Position numbers and translations under genes: made by a program. The notes beneath the pieces were generated by a model that made no database searches, had not been told where the DNA came from, and saw only the letters and a list, made by a program, of their open reading frames with translations. From positions 1 to 64,000 of the forward strand of contig JANXTS010000071.1 in NCBI GenBank assembly GCA_025352265.1: a stretch of 64,000 bases of DNA. Reading direction: 5' to 3'. The stretch's first letter is position 1. Each line of letters starts with the position of its first letter. The stretch is from Variovorax sp. Lineage in GTDB: Bacteria > Pseudomonadota > Gammaproteobacteria > Burkholderiales > Burkholderiaceae_C. Shown here piece by piece: positions 53,604-62,244 of the stretch.

Positions 53604-54215
53604 GTGTGGCTCGACTACCATCGGGCCTTCATCAAGCCATCGCCATCGATCTTGCCGCCCGCCGATCATTTCGACTACGACGCCACGCTCATGGCCTGCG
53701 CGCAAGGCGACCGCCAGGCCCTGCAGCGCCTGTACCAGCGCGAGGCTCGCTACCTTTTGGGAGTGGCCCTGCGCATCGTGCGCCAGCACCATCGAGCAGA
53801 AGACGTGCTGCACGATGCTTTCGTCAACATCTGGCAGCGTGCCGGCAGCTTCGATCCGACCCGCGGTGAAGGCCGTGGCTGGATCTACAGCGTGGTGCGC
53901 AACGCAGCACTGAACATGGTGCGCAGTACCGCGCGCGAAGCCACGGTGGACGACGATGCCCGCGAAGCGATCGACGACGATGCCGCGCTGGCTGCCTATG
54001 CCAGTGCGGGCGACCCGTTCGAACTCCGTGCCGACCTCGGCCGATTGCACACCTGCCTAGCGGGCCTGGAACCAGCAAGGAGGGACTGCATCCTCTATGC
54101 CTATGTCGAAGGTTGCTCGCATGCCGAGATCGCAGAACGGACGCGCACGCCGCTCGGCACGGTCAAGGCCTGGATCCAGCGCGGCATGAAAGCCTTGCGC
54201 GAGTGCATGACATGA
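53604..54215 (+). CDS. ECF-type RNA polymerase sigma factor
   Basis: The predicted 203-residue protein (GTG at 53604; a TTG at 53652 is an alternative) has sigma region 2 (VRQHHRAEDVLHDAFVNIWQRA) and region 4 (YVEGCSHAEIAERTRTPLGTVKAWIQRGM). It resembles the group paired with RskA-type anti-sigma factors, such as SigK. The stop overlaps the anti-sigma start (ATGA), so the two are made together. The stress that releases it is unknown. Confidence 0.9.
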   Translation: MWLDYHRAFIKPSPSILPPADHFDYDATLMACAQGDRQALQRLYQREARYLLGVALRIVRQHHRAEDVLHDAFVNIWQRAGSFDPTRGEGRGWIYSVVRNAALNMVRSTAREATVDDDAREAIDDDAALAAYASAGDPFELRADLGRLHTCLAGLEPARRDCILYAYVEGCSHAEIAERTRTPLGTVKAWIQRGMKALRECMT

Positions 54216-55027
54216 GCACGATCCGCACGCCCTCATCTGCAGATGGCACGGACCGCCGTGGTGAAGACATCGACGCACTCGCCGGCGAATACGTCCTCGG
54301 CACACTGACAGTTGCAGCGCGACAGACCGTCGCAGCGCGGATCGAGCGCGTACCCGCGTTACGTGATGCAGTAGCGGCGTGGGAAAAGAGACTGCTTCCG
54401 CTCGTCGCGCTCGCGCCGCCTGCTGAACCGTCGTCTGCGCTGTGGCAGCGCATCGAGGGCAGCCTGGGCGAAGTCAAGACGATGGAACCAGCCACAGTCG
54501 CTGTCTCCGTCGCCGTCTCAGCGACAGCTACAAGCCTGCCATCCAGGCAGCGACCCGAAGTCCAGAGCCGCATCACGTCGAGCTGGTGGAACAACCTTGG
54601 GCTTTGGCGCGGCATGACCGGTGTGGGGTTCGTCACTGCCGCGGTGCTGGCAGCCGTACTCGTCTTGCGTCCCGGGACACCGCAAGCCCCGGAATACATG
54701 GTCGTGCTGGTGGCGCCAATGGACAAGGCGCCCGGCTACGTCATCCAGACCAATGCCGCGCGCCAGTTGAGCCTGGTTCCTTTGGGCACCGTGACAGTTC
54801 CGAGCCAGAAGTCGCTCCAGTTCTGGACCAAGGCCGACAAGTGGCGCGGCCCCGTTTCTCTTGGACTGGTGAAGCCGGGGCAAACGCTCCATGTACCGCT
54901 CGGCAAGCTGCCGGCGCTGGAGTCGAATCAGCTGTTCGAGCTCACGCTCGAGCCGGAGAACGGCTCCCCGATCGACAGGCCGACCGGGCCGATCCAGTAC
55001 ATCGGGCGGGCGGTGAAGGTGCTGTAG
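54212..55027 (+). CDS. Anti-sigma factor, RskA/anti-sigma-K type
   Basis: The predicted 271-residue protein has a cytoplasmic N-terminal segment with the conserved AGEYVLGTL used to hold the sigma factor. One membrane helix (GMTGVGFVTAAVLAAVLVL, about residue 135) and a periplasmic RskA-like domain follow. In RskA proteins, proteolysis of the periplasmic part frees the sigma factor. A zinc-binding HxxxCxxC motif is not present. Confidence 0.88.
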   Translation: MSTIRTPSSADGTDRRGEDIDALAGEYVLGTLTVAARQTVAARIERVPALRDAVAAWEKRLLPLVALAPPAEPSSALWQRIEGSLGEVKTMEPATVAVSVAVSATATSLPSRQRPEVQSRITSSWWNNLGLWRGMTGVGFVTAAVLAAVLVLRPGTPQAPEYMVVLVAPMDKAPGYVIQTNAARQLSLVPLGTVTVPSQKSLQFWTKADKWRGPVSLGLVKPGQTLHVPLGKLPALESNQLFELTLEPENGSPIDRPTGPIQYIGRAVKVL

Positions 55028-55138
55028 GGCGGACACCTTGCCGGGTTTGAAGCGCAATTGACTCGCTTAATATGTCGAAAAAACGAGTTTGTCGCGATAT
55101 TGAACTCAATTCAACTCCGCGGCCCGTAGCATTGGAAC

Positions 55139-55309
55139 ATGAATAACAGCAATGCGGGTTTTCGAGGTAACAAGGCGGCTTTGCCCTCCAAGCCCTGCAT
55201 GGGGTGTGGTCTGACCATGACATGGCGCCGTCGATGGGCAAAGAACTGGGCCGAGGTGAAGTACTGCTCCGACGCCTGCCGCAAAACCCGGCCGCGTTCC
55301 GCCCCATGA
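55139..55309 (+). CDS. DUF2256-family small zinc-ribbon-like protein
   Basis: The predicted 56-residue protein has KPCMGCGLTMTWRRRWAKNW followed by VKYCSDACRK, the two CxxC/CxxxC pairs and Trp-rich core of DUF2256. These cysteines probably bind zinc. In many genomes DUF2256 genes neighbour photolyase/cryptochrome-type genes. None is present here, but the SDR that follows is of a type seen in such neighbourhoods. The ATG at 55139 gives a complete domain. The TGA overlaps the next small frame by ATGA. Confidence 0.85.
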   Translation: MNNSNAGFRGNKAALPSKPCMGCGLTMTWRRRWAKNWAEVKYCSDACRKTRPRSAP

Positions 55310-55416
55310 ATCCCGGCGTACAGCCAGCTGATGAGGTTCCAGCGCTGCGCGGTCCGTCTGGTCAACAAGCCGTCCCGCTGATTTCACTCGGCTCACCGTC
55401 GCAACACACACCATGA
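55306..55416 (+). CDS. Possible 36-residue coupled ORF
   Basis: This frame starts on the ATGA overlap with the DUF2256 stop and ends on an ATGA overlap with the SDR start, so it fits exactly between the two genes. The peptide (MNPGVQPADEVPALRGPSGQ...) is not recognised and has no clear fold. It may be a real short gene or merely a relay that couples translation. Confidence 0.3.
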   Translation: MNPGVQPADEVPALRGPSGQQAVPLISLGSPSQHTP

Positions 55417-56153
55417 CTTCAATCGCTCTCATCACAGGCGCCAGCGGCGGCATCGGTCGCGTCTTGGCACGGCAGCTGCACGCGAAGGGCTTCCGCGTCG
55501 CGGCTGTGGGTCGTGATGTCGCTCGCCTGGCCGATGTCGAAGCCGCAGTGCGCATAGCTGCCGACACCGCCACACCCGAAGGCGCGGCCCAGGCCATTGC
55601 GGCCTGCCAAGAAGCGCTCGGCGCAGTGCCCACTTTGTTGGCGCACTGCGTGGGCAGCACGCTGATCGCACCGCTGCACCGTACCCGCGCGGATGCCTAT
55701 CGCGAGGTGATGCGTGTGAACCTCGACAGCGCAGTGTTCATGCTGCAAGCATGGATCGGCGCGATGCAGGCCGGGCAAGGCGGGCCCGGTGCCGCAGTTT
55801 TCGCAAGCTCGGTCGTGGCGCGCATCGGTGTCGCCAATCACGAGGCGATCGCTGCGGCAAAGGGTGGCATCGAAGCCCTGGTGCGCAGTGCCGCGGCCAC
55901 CTATGCAACACAAGGTCTGCGCATCAACGCCGTTGCCCCGGGCATGACCGAGACGCCGATGACGGCCAGCATGCTGAAACTGCCCGCCATGCGTGACGGG
56001 GCTGCGCGGCAATACCCCTTGGGCGGCGTGCAGACTGCAGACCAGGTCGCCGATGTCATGGCCTGGCTGCTCAGCGACGGCGCGGCTCGCCTCACGGGAC
56101 AGGTGATTGCGGTGGATGGGGGCTTCACCACAGTGCGGCCGCTGGTGCGGTAG
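55413..56153 (+). CDS. SDR-family protein lacking the catalytic tyrosine
   Basis: The predicted 246-residue protein has an intact nucleotide site (TGASGGIGRVLA) and the SDR C-terminal pattern (RINAVAPGMTETPM, VIAVDGGF). Where YxxxK is expected the sequence is NHEAIAAAKGGIEAL, so Ile occupies the Tyr position while Lys is kept. The protein may act by an unusual mechanism, serve as a binding protein, or be inactive. The ATG is coupled to the small frame after the DUF2256 gene. Confidence 0.85.
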   Translation: MTSIALITGASGGIGRVLARQLHAKGFRVAAVGRDVARLADVEAAVRIAADTATPEGAAQAIAACQEALGAVPTLLAHCVGSTLIAPLHRTRADAYREVMRVNLDSAVFMLQAWIGAMQAGQGGPGAAVFASSVVARIGVANHEAIAAAKGGIEALVRSAAATYATQGLRINAVAPGMTETPMTASMLKLPAMRDGAARQYPLGGVQTADQVADVMAWLLSDGAARLTGQVIAVDGGFTTVRPLVR

Positions 56154-56226
56154 CGGTAGAACGATTCAAAGAGACACCCGTCGCCGAGCCGTCGGCCAGA
56201 CGGACGCCGCTTATGGCGCGTGGATT

Positions 56227-56673
56227 TCAGTGCGTGCCGTGCACGTGCTTAGTCGCCGCCCGCCTGAAAGCGCGGGCCGGCACCTCGCTCGACAGCTCTT
56301 TGAGGATGCCGCAATCGCTTGCGGCCGCCGCCGTAGAACATTGCTCCAAAAGGCCCTTCAACTGCTTCTCCAATGCGCGCAGCTCGCGGATGCGTTGAGC
56401 GACGTGCTCAAGGTGTTCTTCCAGAAGCTCGTTGACGCCGCCGCAGTTTTGCTGCGGTGCCTCCTTGAAGCGAAGTAGCGCGCGAATCTCGTCCAGCGCC
56501 ATGTCGAGGGAACGGCAATGGCGAATGAACATGAGCCGCTCGATGTGCTCCTGCCCGTAGATGCGGTAGTTGCTTTCGGTCCGTCCCGGAATTGGCAGCA
56601 GCGCCTCTTTTTCGTAGAAACGAATGGTTTCGACTGCCGTCTCCGTGGCCTGTGCCAGTACACCAATTTTCAT
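56227..56673 (-). CDS. cadR: MerR-family Cd(II)/Pb(II)-responsive regulator
   Basis: The predicted 148-residue protein has a MerR helix-turn-helix start (MKIGVLAQATETAVETIRFYEKEALLP), a long dimerisation helix, and metal-site cysteines in QNCGGVNELLEEH and later ASDCGIL. It ends in a His-containing tail (HVHGTH). This is the CadR/PbrR pattern. It is divergent from the P-type ATPase gene and should activate it from the 19-bp-spaced promoter on binding Cd, Pb or Zn. Confidence 0.88.
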   Translation of the reverse strand: MKIGVLAQATETAVETIRFYEKEALLPIPGRTESNYRIYGQEHIERLMFIRHCRSLDMALDEIRALLRFKEAPQQNCGGVNELLEEHLEHVAQRIRELRALEKQLKGLLEQCSTAAAASDCGILKELSSEVPARAFRRAATKHVHGTH

Positions 56674-56709
56674 TGAAAGCCCCTTCGAAAAACGTTCTGA
56701 AAATGAAGC

Positions 56710-56740
56710 TTGACTCTAAACCCGCTACAGGGTTTCCAAT
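56710..56740 (+). promoter_or_regulatory. MerR-type promoter of the metal-efflux ATPase gene
   Basis: TTGACT (56710-56715) and TCCAAT (56735-56740) are separated by 19 bp, the overlong spacer characteristic of MerR-activated promoters. The imperfect dyad ACTCTA...TACAGGGT within it resembles published PbrR/CadR operators. Confidence 0.7.
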
Positions 56741-56747
56741 CGAGGCA

Positions 56748-59078
56748 ATGACAAAAACCACAATGCCTGAAATGAACCGGGAGCCACTCACCGGCTCCTG
56801 CGCCGACAACGACTGCTGTGTGCCCTTGATGGCCGCTGCAGGGACGTCCGCCATCGCAGCCAAGACAACTGTTCCCGTGGGCGCAACGGTCTTCCGCATC
56901 CCCGCAATGGACTGTGCGGTTGAAGAAAGCGACATCCGCCGTGCGCTCGACAAGGTCACCGGCATCAAGAGCCTCAACTTCCAGTTGGGCGCGCGCACGG
57001 TGGCGATCAACGCACCGGCCGACGTGATTCCGCTGGCGGTCAAAGCTATTCAAAGCGCAGGTTACGAGCCGGTGCCGGTGAGCGCGTCTCGAAGCGGCGC
57101 AGGCCATGCTGCGACCCACGCAGCCGAGGACGGCCATCATGGCCACGACCATGCGGGGCATGGCCACGATCACGGCCACGCTCATGGCGAGCAATCGTCG
57201 AGCGTGATTCGCCTCGGCGCCGCGCTCGCACTGGCCGTCGGCGCCGAGGCGCTGCACTTCGTCGCCAGCGATGTCCCGGCAATGAAGTACGTCGGCCTCG
57301 GCATGGCCGCAATCGCGATCTGGTTGTCGGGCGTCGAGACATATTCCAAGGGCGTCAAGGCGCTGAGCCACGGCCGTTTGAACATCAATGCGCTGATGAG
57401 CGTGGCTGTGACCGGCGCTTTCGTCATCGGCCAGTGGCCGGAAGCCGCGATGGTCATGGCGCTCTACGCCATCGCCGAATTGATCGAAGCGCGTGCCGCC
57501 GACCGTGCCCGCAACGCGATCAAGGGCCTGGTCGCGCTTGCGCCGGAAGAAGCCGACGTGCAGCAGGCAGACCGCAGCTGGAAGACCGTGCCGTCGGCCG
57601 GTGTACCGCTCGACGCCATCGTGCGCATTCGTCCCGGTGAGCGCGTGCCGCTCGATGGCGTCGTCACCGAAGGACGCAGCGCGGTAAATCAGGCGCCGGT
57701 GACGGGCGAGAGCTTGCCCGTCGACCGCAGCGTCGGAGACGCGGTCTATGCCGGCACCATCAACGAGACCGGTGAACTCCAGTTTCGCGTGACCGGCACC
57801 GCCTCCAACACCACGCTGGCGCGCATCATCCATGCGGTCGAAGAAGCGCAGGGAACGCGCGCACCGACGCAGCGCTTCGTCGACCGTTTCGCGGCCATCT
57901 ACACGCCATCCGTCTTCGTGCTGGCATTGGCTGTTGCTGTGGTGATGCCGTGGCTGACGAACTCCACCTGGCTCGAAGCCATCTACAAGGCACTGGTGCT
58001 GCTGGTGGTCGCCTGCCCGTGCGCACTGGTGATCTCAACGCCGGTCACGGTCGTCAGCGCGCTGGCAGCGGGCGCGCGCAGAGGCATCCTGATCAAAGGC
58101 GGCACCTATCTGGAAGAGGCGCGAAACCTGAAGGCCATCGCGCTCGACAAGACCGGCACGATTACCGAGGGCAAGCCCAAACTGGTCGACTGGTTCGTTG
58201 TGCGCTCCAACGCCGACGAAGAGCAGGTCGGCCGCATCGCGATGAGCCTGGCGGAGCGTTCCGACCACCCGGTGTCAAAGGCCATCGCGCAAGGGCTCGG
58301 CTCGCCCACTCACGCAGTAGATGGCTTCACCGCCCTCCCCGGCCGCGGCACGCAAGGCACGATCGATGGCCGCAACCACGTGCTCGGCAACCACCGCCTC
58401 ATGCAGGAGCGTAACCACAGCAATGCCGACATCGCCGCCCGACTCGCGGCACACGAGCAGCAAGGCCGCACGGTCACGCTGCTGGCAGATGACAGCGGCG
58501 TCATCGCTCTGTTCGCGGTGGCTGACACCATCAAGGAATCATCGCGCCAGGCCATCGCCGAGCTCAAGGCACTCGGCGTGACGCCCATCATGCTGACCGG
58601 TGACAACGCGGCAACCGCGAAGACGATCGCCGCCGAAGCCGGCATCGACGAGTCGCAAGGCAACCTGTTGCCCGAAGACAAACTTGCAGAGATCCAGGCG
58701 TTGCAGAAGCGCTTTGGCGCCACCGCGATGACCGGTGACGGCATCAACGACGCCCCCGCGCTGGCGCAGTCCGATATCGGTTTCGCGATGGGCGCGATGG
58801 GCACCGACATCGCCATGGAAGCGTCAGACGTGGTGGTCATGAACGACGACCTGCGCCGCATTCCGGAGACGATTCGTCTCTCGCGCAAAACGCACACGGT
58901 GCTGGTGCAGAACATTTCGCTCGCGCTCGGCATCAAGGCCGTCTTCATGGCGCTCGCTCTGGTCGGCACCGCCACGATGTGGATGGCCGTATTCGCCGAC
59001 ATGGGCGCGACGCTGCTGGTCGTCGCCAATGGCTTGCGACTGATGCGTGCTAAGACGACGGGCGATCGCATCGCCTGA
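56748..59078 (+). CDS. cadA: Zn/Cd/Pb-exporting P1B-type ATPase
   Basis: The product is 776 residues from the ATG at 56748. An ATG at 56703 lies upstream of the predicted transcription start and is unlikely; ATGs at 56763 and 56772 are also possible. It has a Cys-rich N-terminus (CADNDCC), an HMA-like domain whose motif is MDCAVEE rather than CxxC, and a His-rich stretch (GHHGHDHAGHGHDHGHAHG). The metal channel motif is CPC (ACPCALVIS), the phosphorylation site DKTGTIT and the nucleotide-domain motif SDHPVSKA. It pumps Zn(II), Cd(II) or Pb(II) out of the cytoplasm. Confidence 0.9.
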   Translation: MTKTTMPEMNREPLTGSCADNDCCVPLMAAAGTSAIAAKTTVPVGATVFRIPAMDCAVEESDIRRALDKVTGIKSLNFQLGARTVAINAPADVIPLAVKAIQSAGYEPVPVSASRSGAGHAATHAAEDGHHGHDHAGHGHDHGHAHGEQSSSVIRLGAALALAVGAEALHFVASDVPAMKYVGLGMAAIAIWLSGVETYSKGVKALSHGRLNINALMSVAVTGAFVIGQWPEAAMVMALYAIAELIEARAADRARNAIKGLVALAPEEADVQQADRSWKTVPSAGVPLDAIVRIRPGERVPLDGVVTEGRSAVNQAPVTGESLPVDRSVGDAVYAGTINETGELQFRVTGTASNTTLARIIHAVEEAQGTRAPTQRFVDRFAAIYTPSVFVLALAVAVVMPWLTNSTWLEAIYKALVLLVVACPCALVISTPVTVVSALAAGARRGILIKGGTYLEEARNLKAIALDKTGTITEGKPKLVDWFVVRSNADEEQVGRIAMSLAERSDHPVSKAIAQGLGSPTHAVDGFTALPGRGTQGTIDGRNHVLGNHRLMQERNHSNADIAARLAAHEQQGRTVTLLADDSGVIALFAVADTIKESSRQAIAELKALGVTPIMLTGDNAATAKTIAAEAGIDESQGNLLPEDKLAEIQALQKRFGATAMTGDGINDAPALAQSDIGFAMGAMGTDIAMEASDVVVMNDDLRRIPETIRLSRKTHTVLVQNISLALGIKAVFMALALVGTATMWMAVFADMGATLLVVANGLRLMRAKTTGDRIA

Positions 59079-59095
59079 ATTACGCGCCCAGGCTT

Positions 59096-59112
59096 CGCCG
59101 ATCGTGTCGGCG
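59096..59112. terminator. Hairpin between convergent genes
   Basis: CGCCGA and TCGGCG form a perfect 6-bp stem around TCGTG in the 39-bp space between the cadA stop and the convergent lipoprotein stop. No T-tract is present. It is a possible bidirectional terminator. Confidence 0.35.
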
Positions 59113-59117
59113 CCGGG

Positions 59118-60029
59118 CTAGACAGGCATTGCAGCTGCAGCGGCAGTCCCGGTAAACGCAGGTCCGCTCACTTCCTTGGCCGCATAACCACGGTTGACAT
59201 CGAGCCCGGTGATGCGCCAATCATGGGCGGGCAGCGCAACCGGATGCACGATGCGCTCGAACGATCGCATCGGCCACATCACACCGAAGCGGCGTTCATG
59301 CTCGAAGGTGTCGACCTCGGCAACGGCCCCCTGCGTGTTGACGAAGCCTTCCAGCGTGAAGCGCATCCGGTGCACCAGGCCGTCCCCGCGATCGATGCAC
59401 AGGGCGACGCGGTCGGTGGCGGACCGGCCCAAACCGGGCGACAACCAGACGTCGACGACATCGCAAACGCGACCGTCGACACGCTCGGTGCCACCCATCT
59501 GCATGCGCAGCCCGCGGTCGTTCAGCCATAGCGGACCGAGCAGAAAAAGTCCATAGCCCTCTGCCACCAGCGCGGCCGCTTGCTGCGCAGCGTTGTCGGC
59601 GCTGCGCACGCCGTTAAACCATACCGCCACCTCGCCTGCGTCGTCCGTTGCCGTGCCACCCCTGCGCCACCAGACGTGCTTGTTGCCCTTCGCCCCGGTG
59701 TAGGCCTGCGCCACCACAGCGGTCGAAGGCAGCAGTCTTTCCTGAGAACTGCCGCGATAGCCTTCGTCGACGACTTCAGGCTGGATGCGACCCACCAGTG
59801 GCCGCCACTGGCCGCTGTAGCTGACATTGATATCGGTCATCGTCCGGTATGCAGCAAGGCCGTGCGCTTCTGCACTGTCGCGAAGCCGCGCCGTGGCAGC
59901 GGCATCGCTCGCCGGTGCTTGTACGAGCGGCAGTGGCGTGGTGCAGCCGCCGACGAGCCACGGCAGCGTGAGCGCGCCGAGCACGCTCCTGCGGCTGAGT
60001 GCGCGCGCGGCCGTTGGAAGCGAGGCCAT
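59118..60029 (-). CDS. Hypothetical lipoprotein encoded with a HiPIP
   Basis: The product is 303 residues from the ATG at 60029, which overlaps the HiPIP stop (TGATG). It has a lipobox after a twin-Arg-like leader (SRRSVLGALTLPWLVGGC). The mature part has conserved-looking segments (DINVSYSGQWRPLVGRIQPEV, YGLFLLGPLWLNDRGL, MRFTLEGFVNTQG), in the style of LolA/LolB-fold envelope proteins, but I cannot name the family. Translational coupling with the HiPIP suggests that it works with periplasmic electron transfer or is its membrane partner. Confidence 0.7.
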   Translation of the reverse strand: MASLPTAARALSRRSVLGALTLPWLVGGCTTPLPLVQAPASDAAATARLRDSAEAHGLAAYRTMTDINVSYSGQWRPLVGRIQPEVVDEGYRGSSQERLLPSTAVVAQAYTGAKGNKHVWWRRGGTATDDAGEVAVWFNGVRSADNAAQQAAALVAEGYGLFLLGPLWLNDRGLRMQMGGTERVDGRVCDVVDVWLSPGLGRSATDRVALCIDRGDGLVHRMRFTLEGFVNTQGAVAEVDTFEHERRFGVMWPMRSFERIVHPVALPAHDWRITGLDVNRGYAAKEVSGPAFTGTAAAAAMPV

Positions 60030-60340
60030 CAGGCCTTCTTTGCCCAAGCGCTGCACCAGCCCTTGGCGCTGACCTGCTTGCCGGCGAAGAGCGGACAGGC
60101 GCCGTTGGCGTCGCCCGCCTTACCTTGGTACAGCGCGCAGTTGCCGCACATCTGGCCCGCGGCGTACTTCGGAAATTTCTTGGCGTCGACGCGACTAGCA
60201 TCCGCCGCATAGCCCAACGCAGCGGCTTGCGGATCTTTTTCATCGACTGTTGCTTGCGCCATCGCGTCGAGGCCGAAGGCTGTCGCCCCAGCGGAAATGG
60301 TCAGCAAAAAGATGCGGCGTGTGGTCTGGGTTGTATTCAT
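60029..60340 (-). CDS. High-potential iron-sulfur protein (HiPIP), Tat-exported
   Basis: The product is 103 residues from the ATG at 60340. It has a twin-arginine leader (TTRRIFLLTISAG) and the HiPIP cysteine pattern C-x2-C-x16-C-x13-C (MCGNCALYQG, GACPLFAG, GWCSAW). It folds with a cubane [4Fe-4S] before export and shuttles electrons in the periplasm, for example to cytochrome oxidases or reaction centres. It is followed directly by a lipoprotein gene of unknown role. Confidence 0.92.
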   Translation of the reverse strand: MNTTQTTRRIFLLTISAGATAFGLDAMAQATVDEKDPQAAALGYAADASRVDAKKFPKYAAGQMCGNCALYQGKAGDANGACPLFAGKQVSAKGWCSAWAKKA

Positions 60341-60608
60341 CGTGGTCTTTCGTGGTTTTGGAACTGGCACCGTCGACAACGGCGATGCGCTCTGGTACCC
60401 AATTATTCATTTTAGTGAAACGATAATGAAGCGCTAAATGCGATTTTTATTGCCAAATAACGATTCAAAAGTGAGTCAATTAAAAAAGGAACACCCGTCA
60501 AATGAACAGCCGCACCCGGCCACCTAGCAAGTAAGCCGGCAATGTGGGCCACGTGAGAGCGGTCGGCATTTCAAATGGAATGCCAGGATGGCTCGCGGTG
60601 GGCATTGG

Positions 60609-61343
60609 CTACGCAACGCCTACTTCGCGCAATCGCATATGCGCCACACCATCCCACGCTACAGGTAGCTGATTCTTCGCCTGGAGATAGTGATGCGTGA
60701 ACACCGCCAGATAGGCATCCAGCATGCGTTCTGCGACAAGCTCACCTGCCAGGTTCATGCACAGTGCTGCCACTTCGCTGGTGCAGAAATGATCGTCACG
60801 ACCAGACCGACGCAGCTTGTATTGCGGAAGTCGATCGGGCTGCAGGCTGAGCACGGGCAACCGGTCCAGATACGGACTTTTCCCGAACATTTTGCGTGCC
60901 TCGGCCCAAGTGCCATCGAGCAGGATGAACAGCGGGCGCTTGCCGGGCTCTCCATCGTCGGCGTTAGGCTCCAGCGTATGCACCACCCGCTCTGGCGCCG
61001 CGTACTGCCCCGGGAACACGACATACGGCTGCCAATGCGGGTCACTCAGCAAAGCCAGAAGTGCGGGATCGGTCTCGGTGCGCGACCATCCGAACGCGAA
61101 GGTATCGACTACCACATCGGCGATCAACCAACCGGTGTTGCTCGGCTTGAGTGGCTCGATGTCGGCCATGAGCAGACACACCGCCGCGCGCGTAACGACC
61201 GAGGGACGCAATGCGCACATGCAATGGCTGAAAACCAGACGGCAGCCGGTGCAACGCTCGCGCTTGAAGCCACCACGGGCGAGAAATGGTTTGGCGCTGC
61301 GGGCCAGTCGCGCAGTACGCAGGCGGGAGACGGCGTGGGGCAT
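60609..61343 (-). CDS. DTW-domain tRNA-uridine aminocarboxypropyltransferase
   Basis: The product is 244 residues from the ATG at 61343; longer in-frame extensions have no DTW similarity. It has an N-terminal zinc-like cluster (CTGCRLVFSHCMC) and the DTW motif region LLDGTWAEARKMF. The late YKLRRSGRDDHFCTSEVAAL is typical of TapT/YfiP. The family transfers the 3-amino-3-carboxypropyl group of SAM to uridine in tRNA (acp3U). It is solitary and divergent from the M23-type lipoprotein gene. Confidence 0.88.
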   Translation of the reverse strand: MPHAVSRLRTARLARSAKPFLARGGFKRERCTGCRLVFSHCMCALRPSVVTRAAVCLLMADIEPLKPSNTGWLIADVVVDTFAFGWSRTETDPALLALLSDPHWQPYVVFPGQYAAPERVVHTLEPNADDGEPGKRPLFILLDGTWAEARKMFGKSPYLDRLPVLSLQPDRLPQYKLRRSGRDDHFCTSEVAALCMNLAGELVAERMLDAYLAVFTHHYLQAKNQLPVAWDGVAHMRLREVGVA

Positions 61344-61390
61344 GCATGGATTCTCGGGCGTCTTCGGCTTGCTGAAGCACGCCCTGTAGC

Positions 61391-61969
61391 ATGAGCGCTT
61401 ACAAAAAAAGTCAGGGAAGTCCGAGCTATATGGTGCAGAGAAGTTGGATACGCGCAGCGTTCGTTTTGGTACCCGCAATGAGTGTGGTCATGCTGGCAGG
61501 TTGCGCGAAAGATCAGCCTGTGAATACTGCGAGCAGACAGAGCGCATCCCGGAGTGCGGCCGCAAAGCCGGTACCGCCGGATCAAGCGGCGCCAGCAACA
61601 GGCAACAGCAGCTTTGTCAGCCCCGCGACGGGCAACACAATTTCAGGCTACGACGGCGTCCGCAACAAGGGTATCGATATCGGCGGCAGCCGCGGCGACC
61701 CGGTCGTCGCTGCCGCAGCCGGGCGCGTAATACTGGTCAGCAATTCGCTGCGCTCTTACGGCACGATGATCATCATCAAGCACAACGCCAAGCTGATCAC
61801 GGCCTACGCACATCTGGACCGCTCGCTGGTGCATGAAGACGATCAGGTCAAGCAAGGCCAGAAGATCGGCGACATGGGCAGCACGGGTACGGATCGCGTC
61901 AAGCTGCATTTCGAAGTTCGAAAGGATGGGGTTGCAACGAATCCTGTGCCTTATCTGCAAAGCAGATAG
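61391..61969 (+). CDS. M23-family (NlpD-like) lipoprotein, probably non-catalytic
   Basis: The predicted 192-residue protein has a lipobox (VVMLAGC), an Ala/Pro-rich linker and a LytM fold (GYDGVRNKGIDIGG, VVAAAAGRVILV, AYAHLDRSLV, LHFEVRKDG). The zinc ligands of active LytM enzymes are partly missing: the HxxxD His is Asn-Lys-Gly here. It therefore resembles NlpD/EnvC-type activators of amidases, acting at the outer membrane and septum. It lacks a LysM domain, so it is shorter than NlpD. Confidence 0.85.
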   Translation: MSAYKKSQGSPSYMVQRSWIRAAFVLVPAMSVVMLAGCAKDQPVNTASRQSASRSAAAKPVPPDQAAPATGNSSFVSPATGNTISGYDGVRNKGIDIGGSRGDPVVAAAAGRVILVSNSLRSYGTMIIIKHNAKLITAYAHLDRSLVHEDDQVKQGQKIGDMGSTGTDRVKLHFEVRKDGVATNPVPYLQSR

Positions 61970-62244
61970 CGCGCCTTTGTCCGAATCAAATTCGCCGAGC
62001 CAATTCGCAGGCGGCCTGAGGCGCCACAAGGCGACTGCCGGTCGGTGTCACAAGGTCCGCGGGGCAGTTCACGTCGCGGGTTTCGAGCATGGGACGACAT
62101 CCGAGGCACCTCAACAATCTCACGCGGTCATCTATCGCCCGACCGGGTCGAGAGCCGCTACGCTGGCACGTGTGTCGACGGCGGGATGCTGATCGATGTC
62201 GGCTGACTTCGATCAACGTCGACTGACCTCGATAGACGCCGCCG

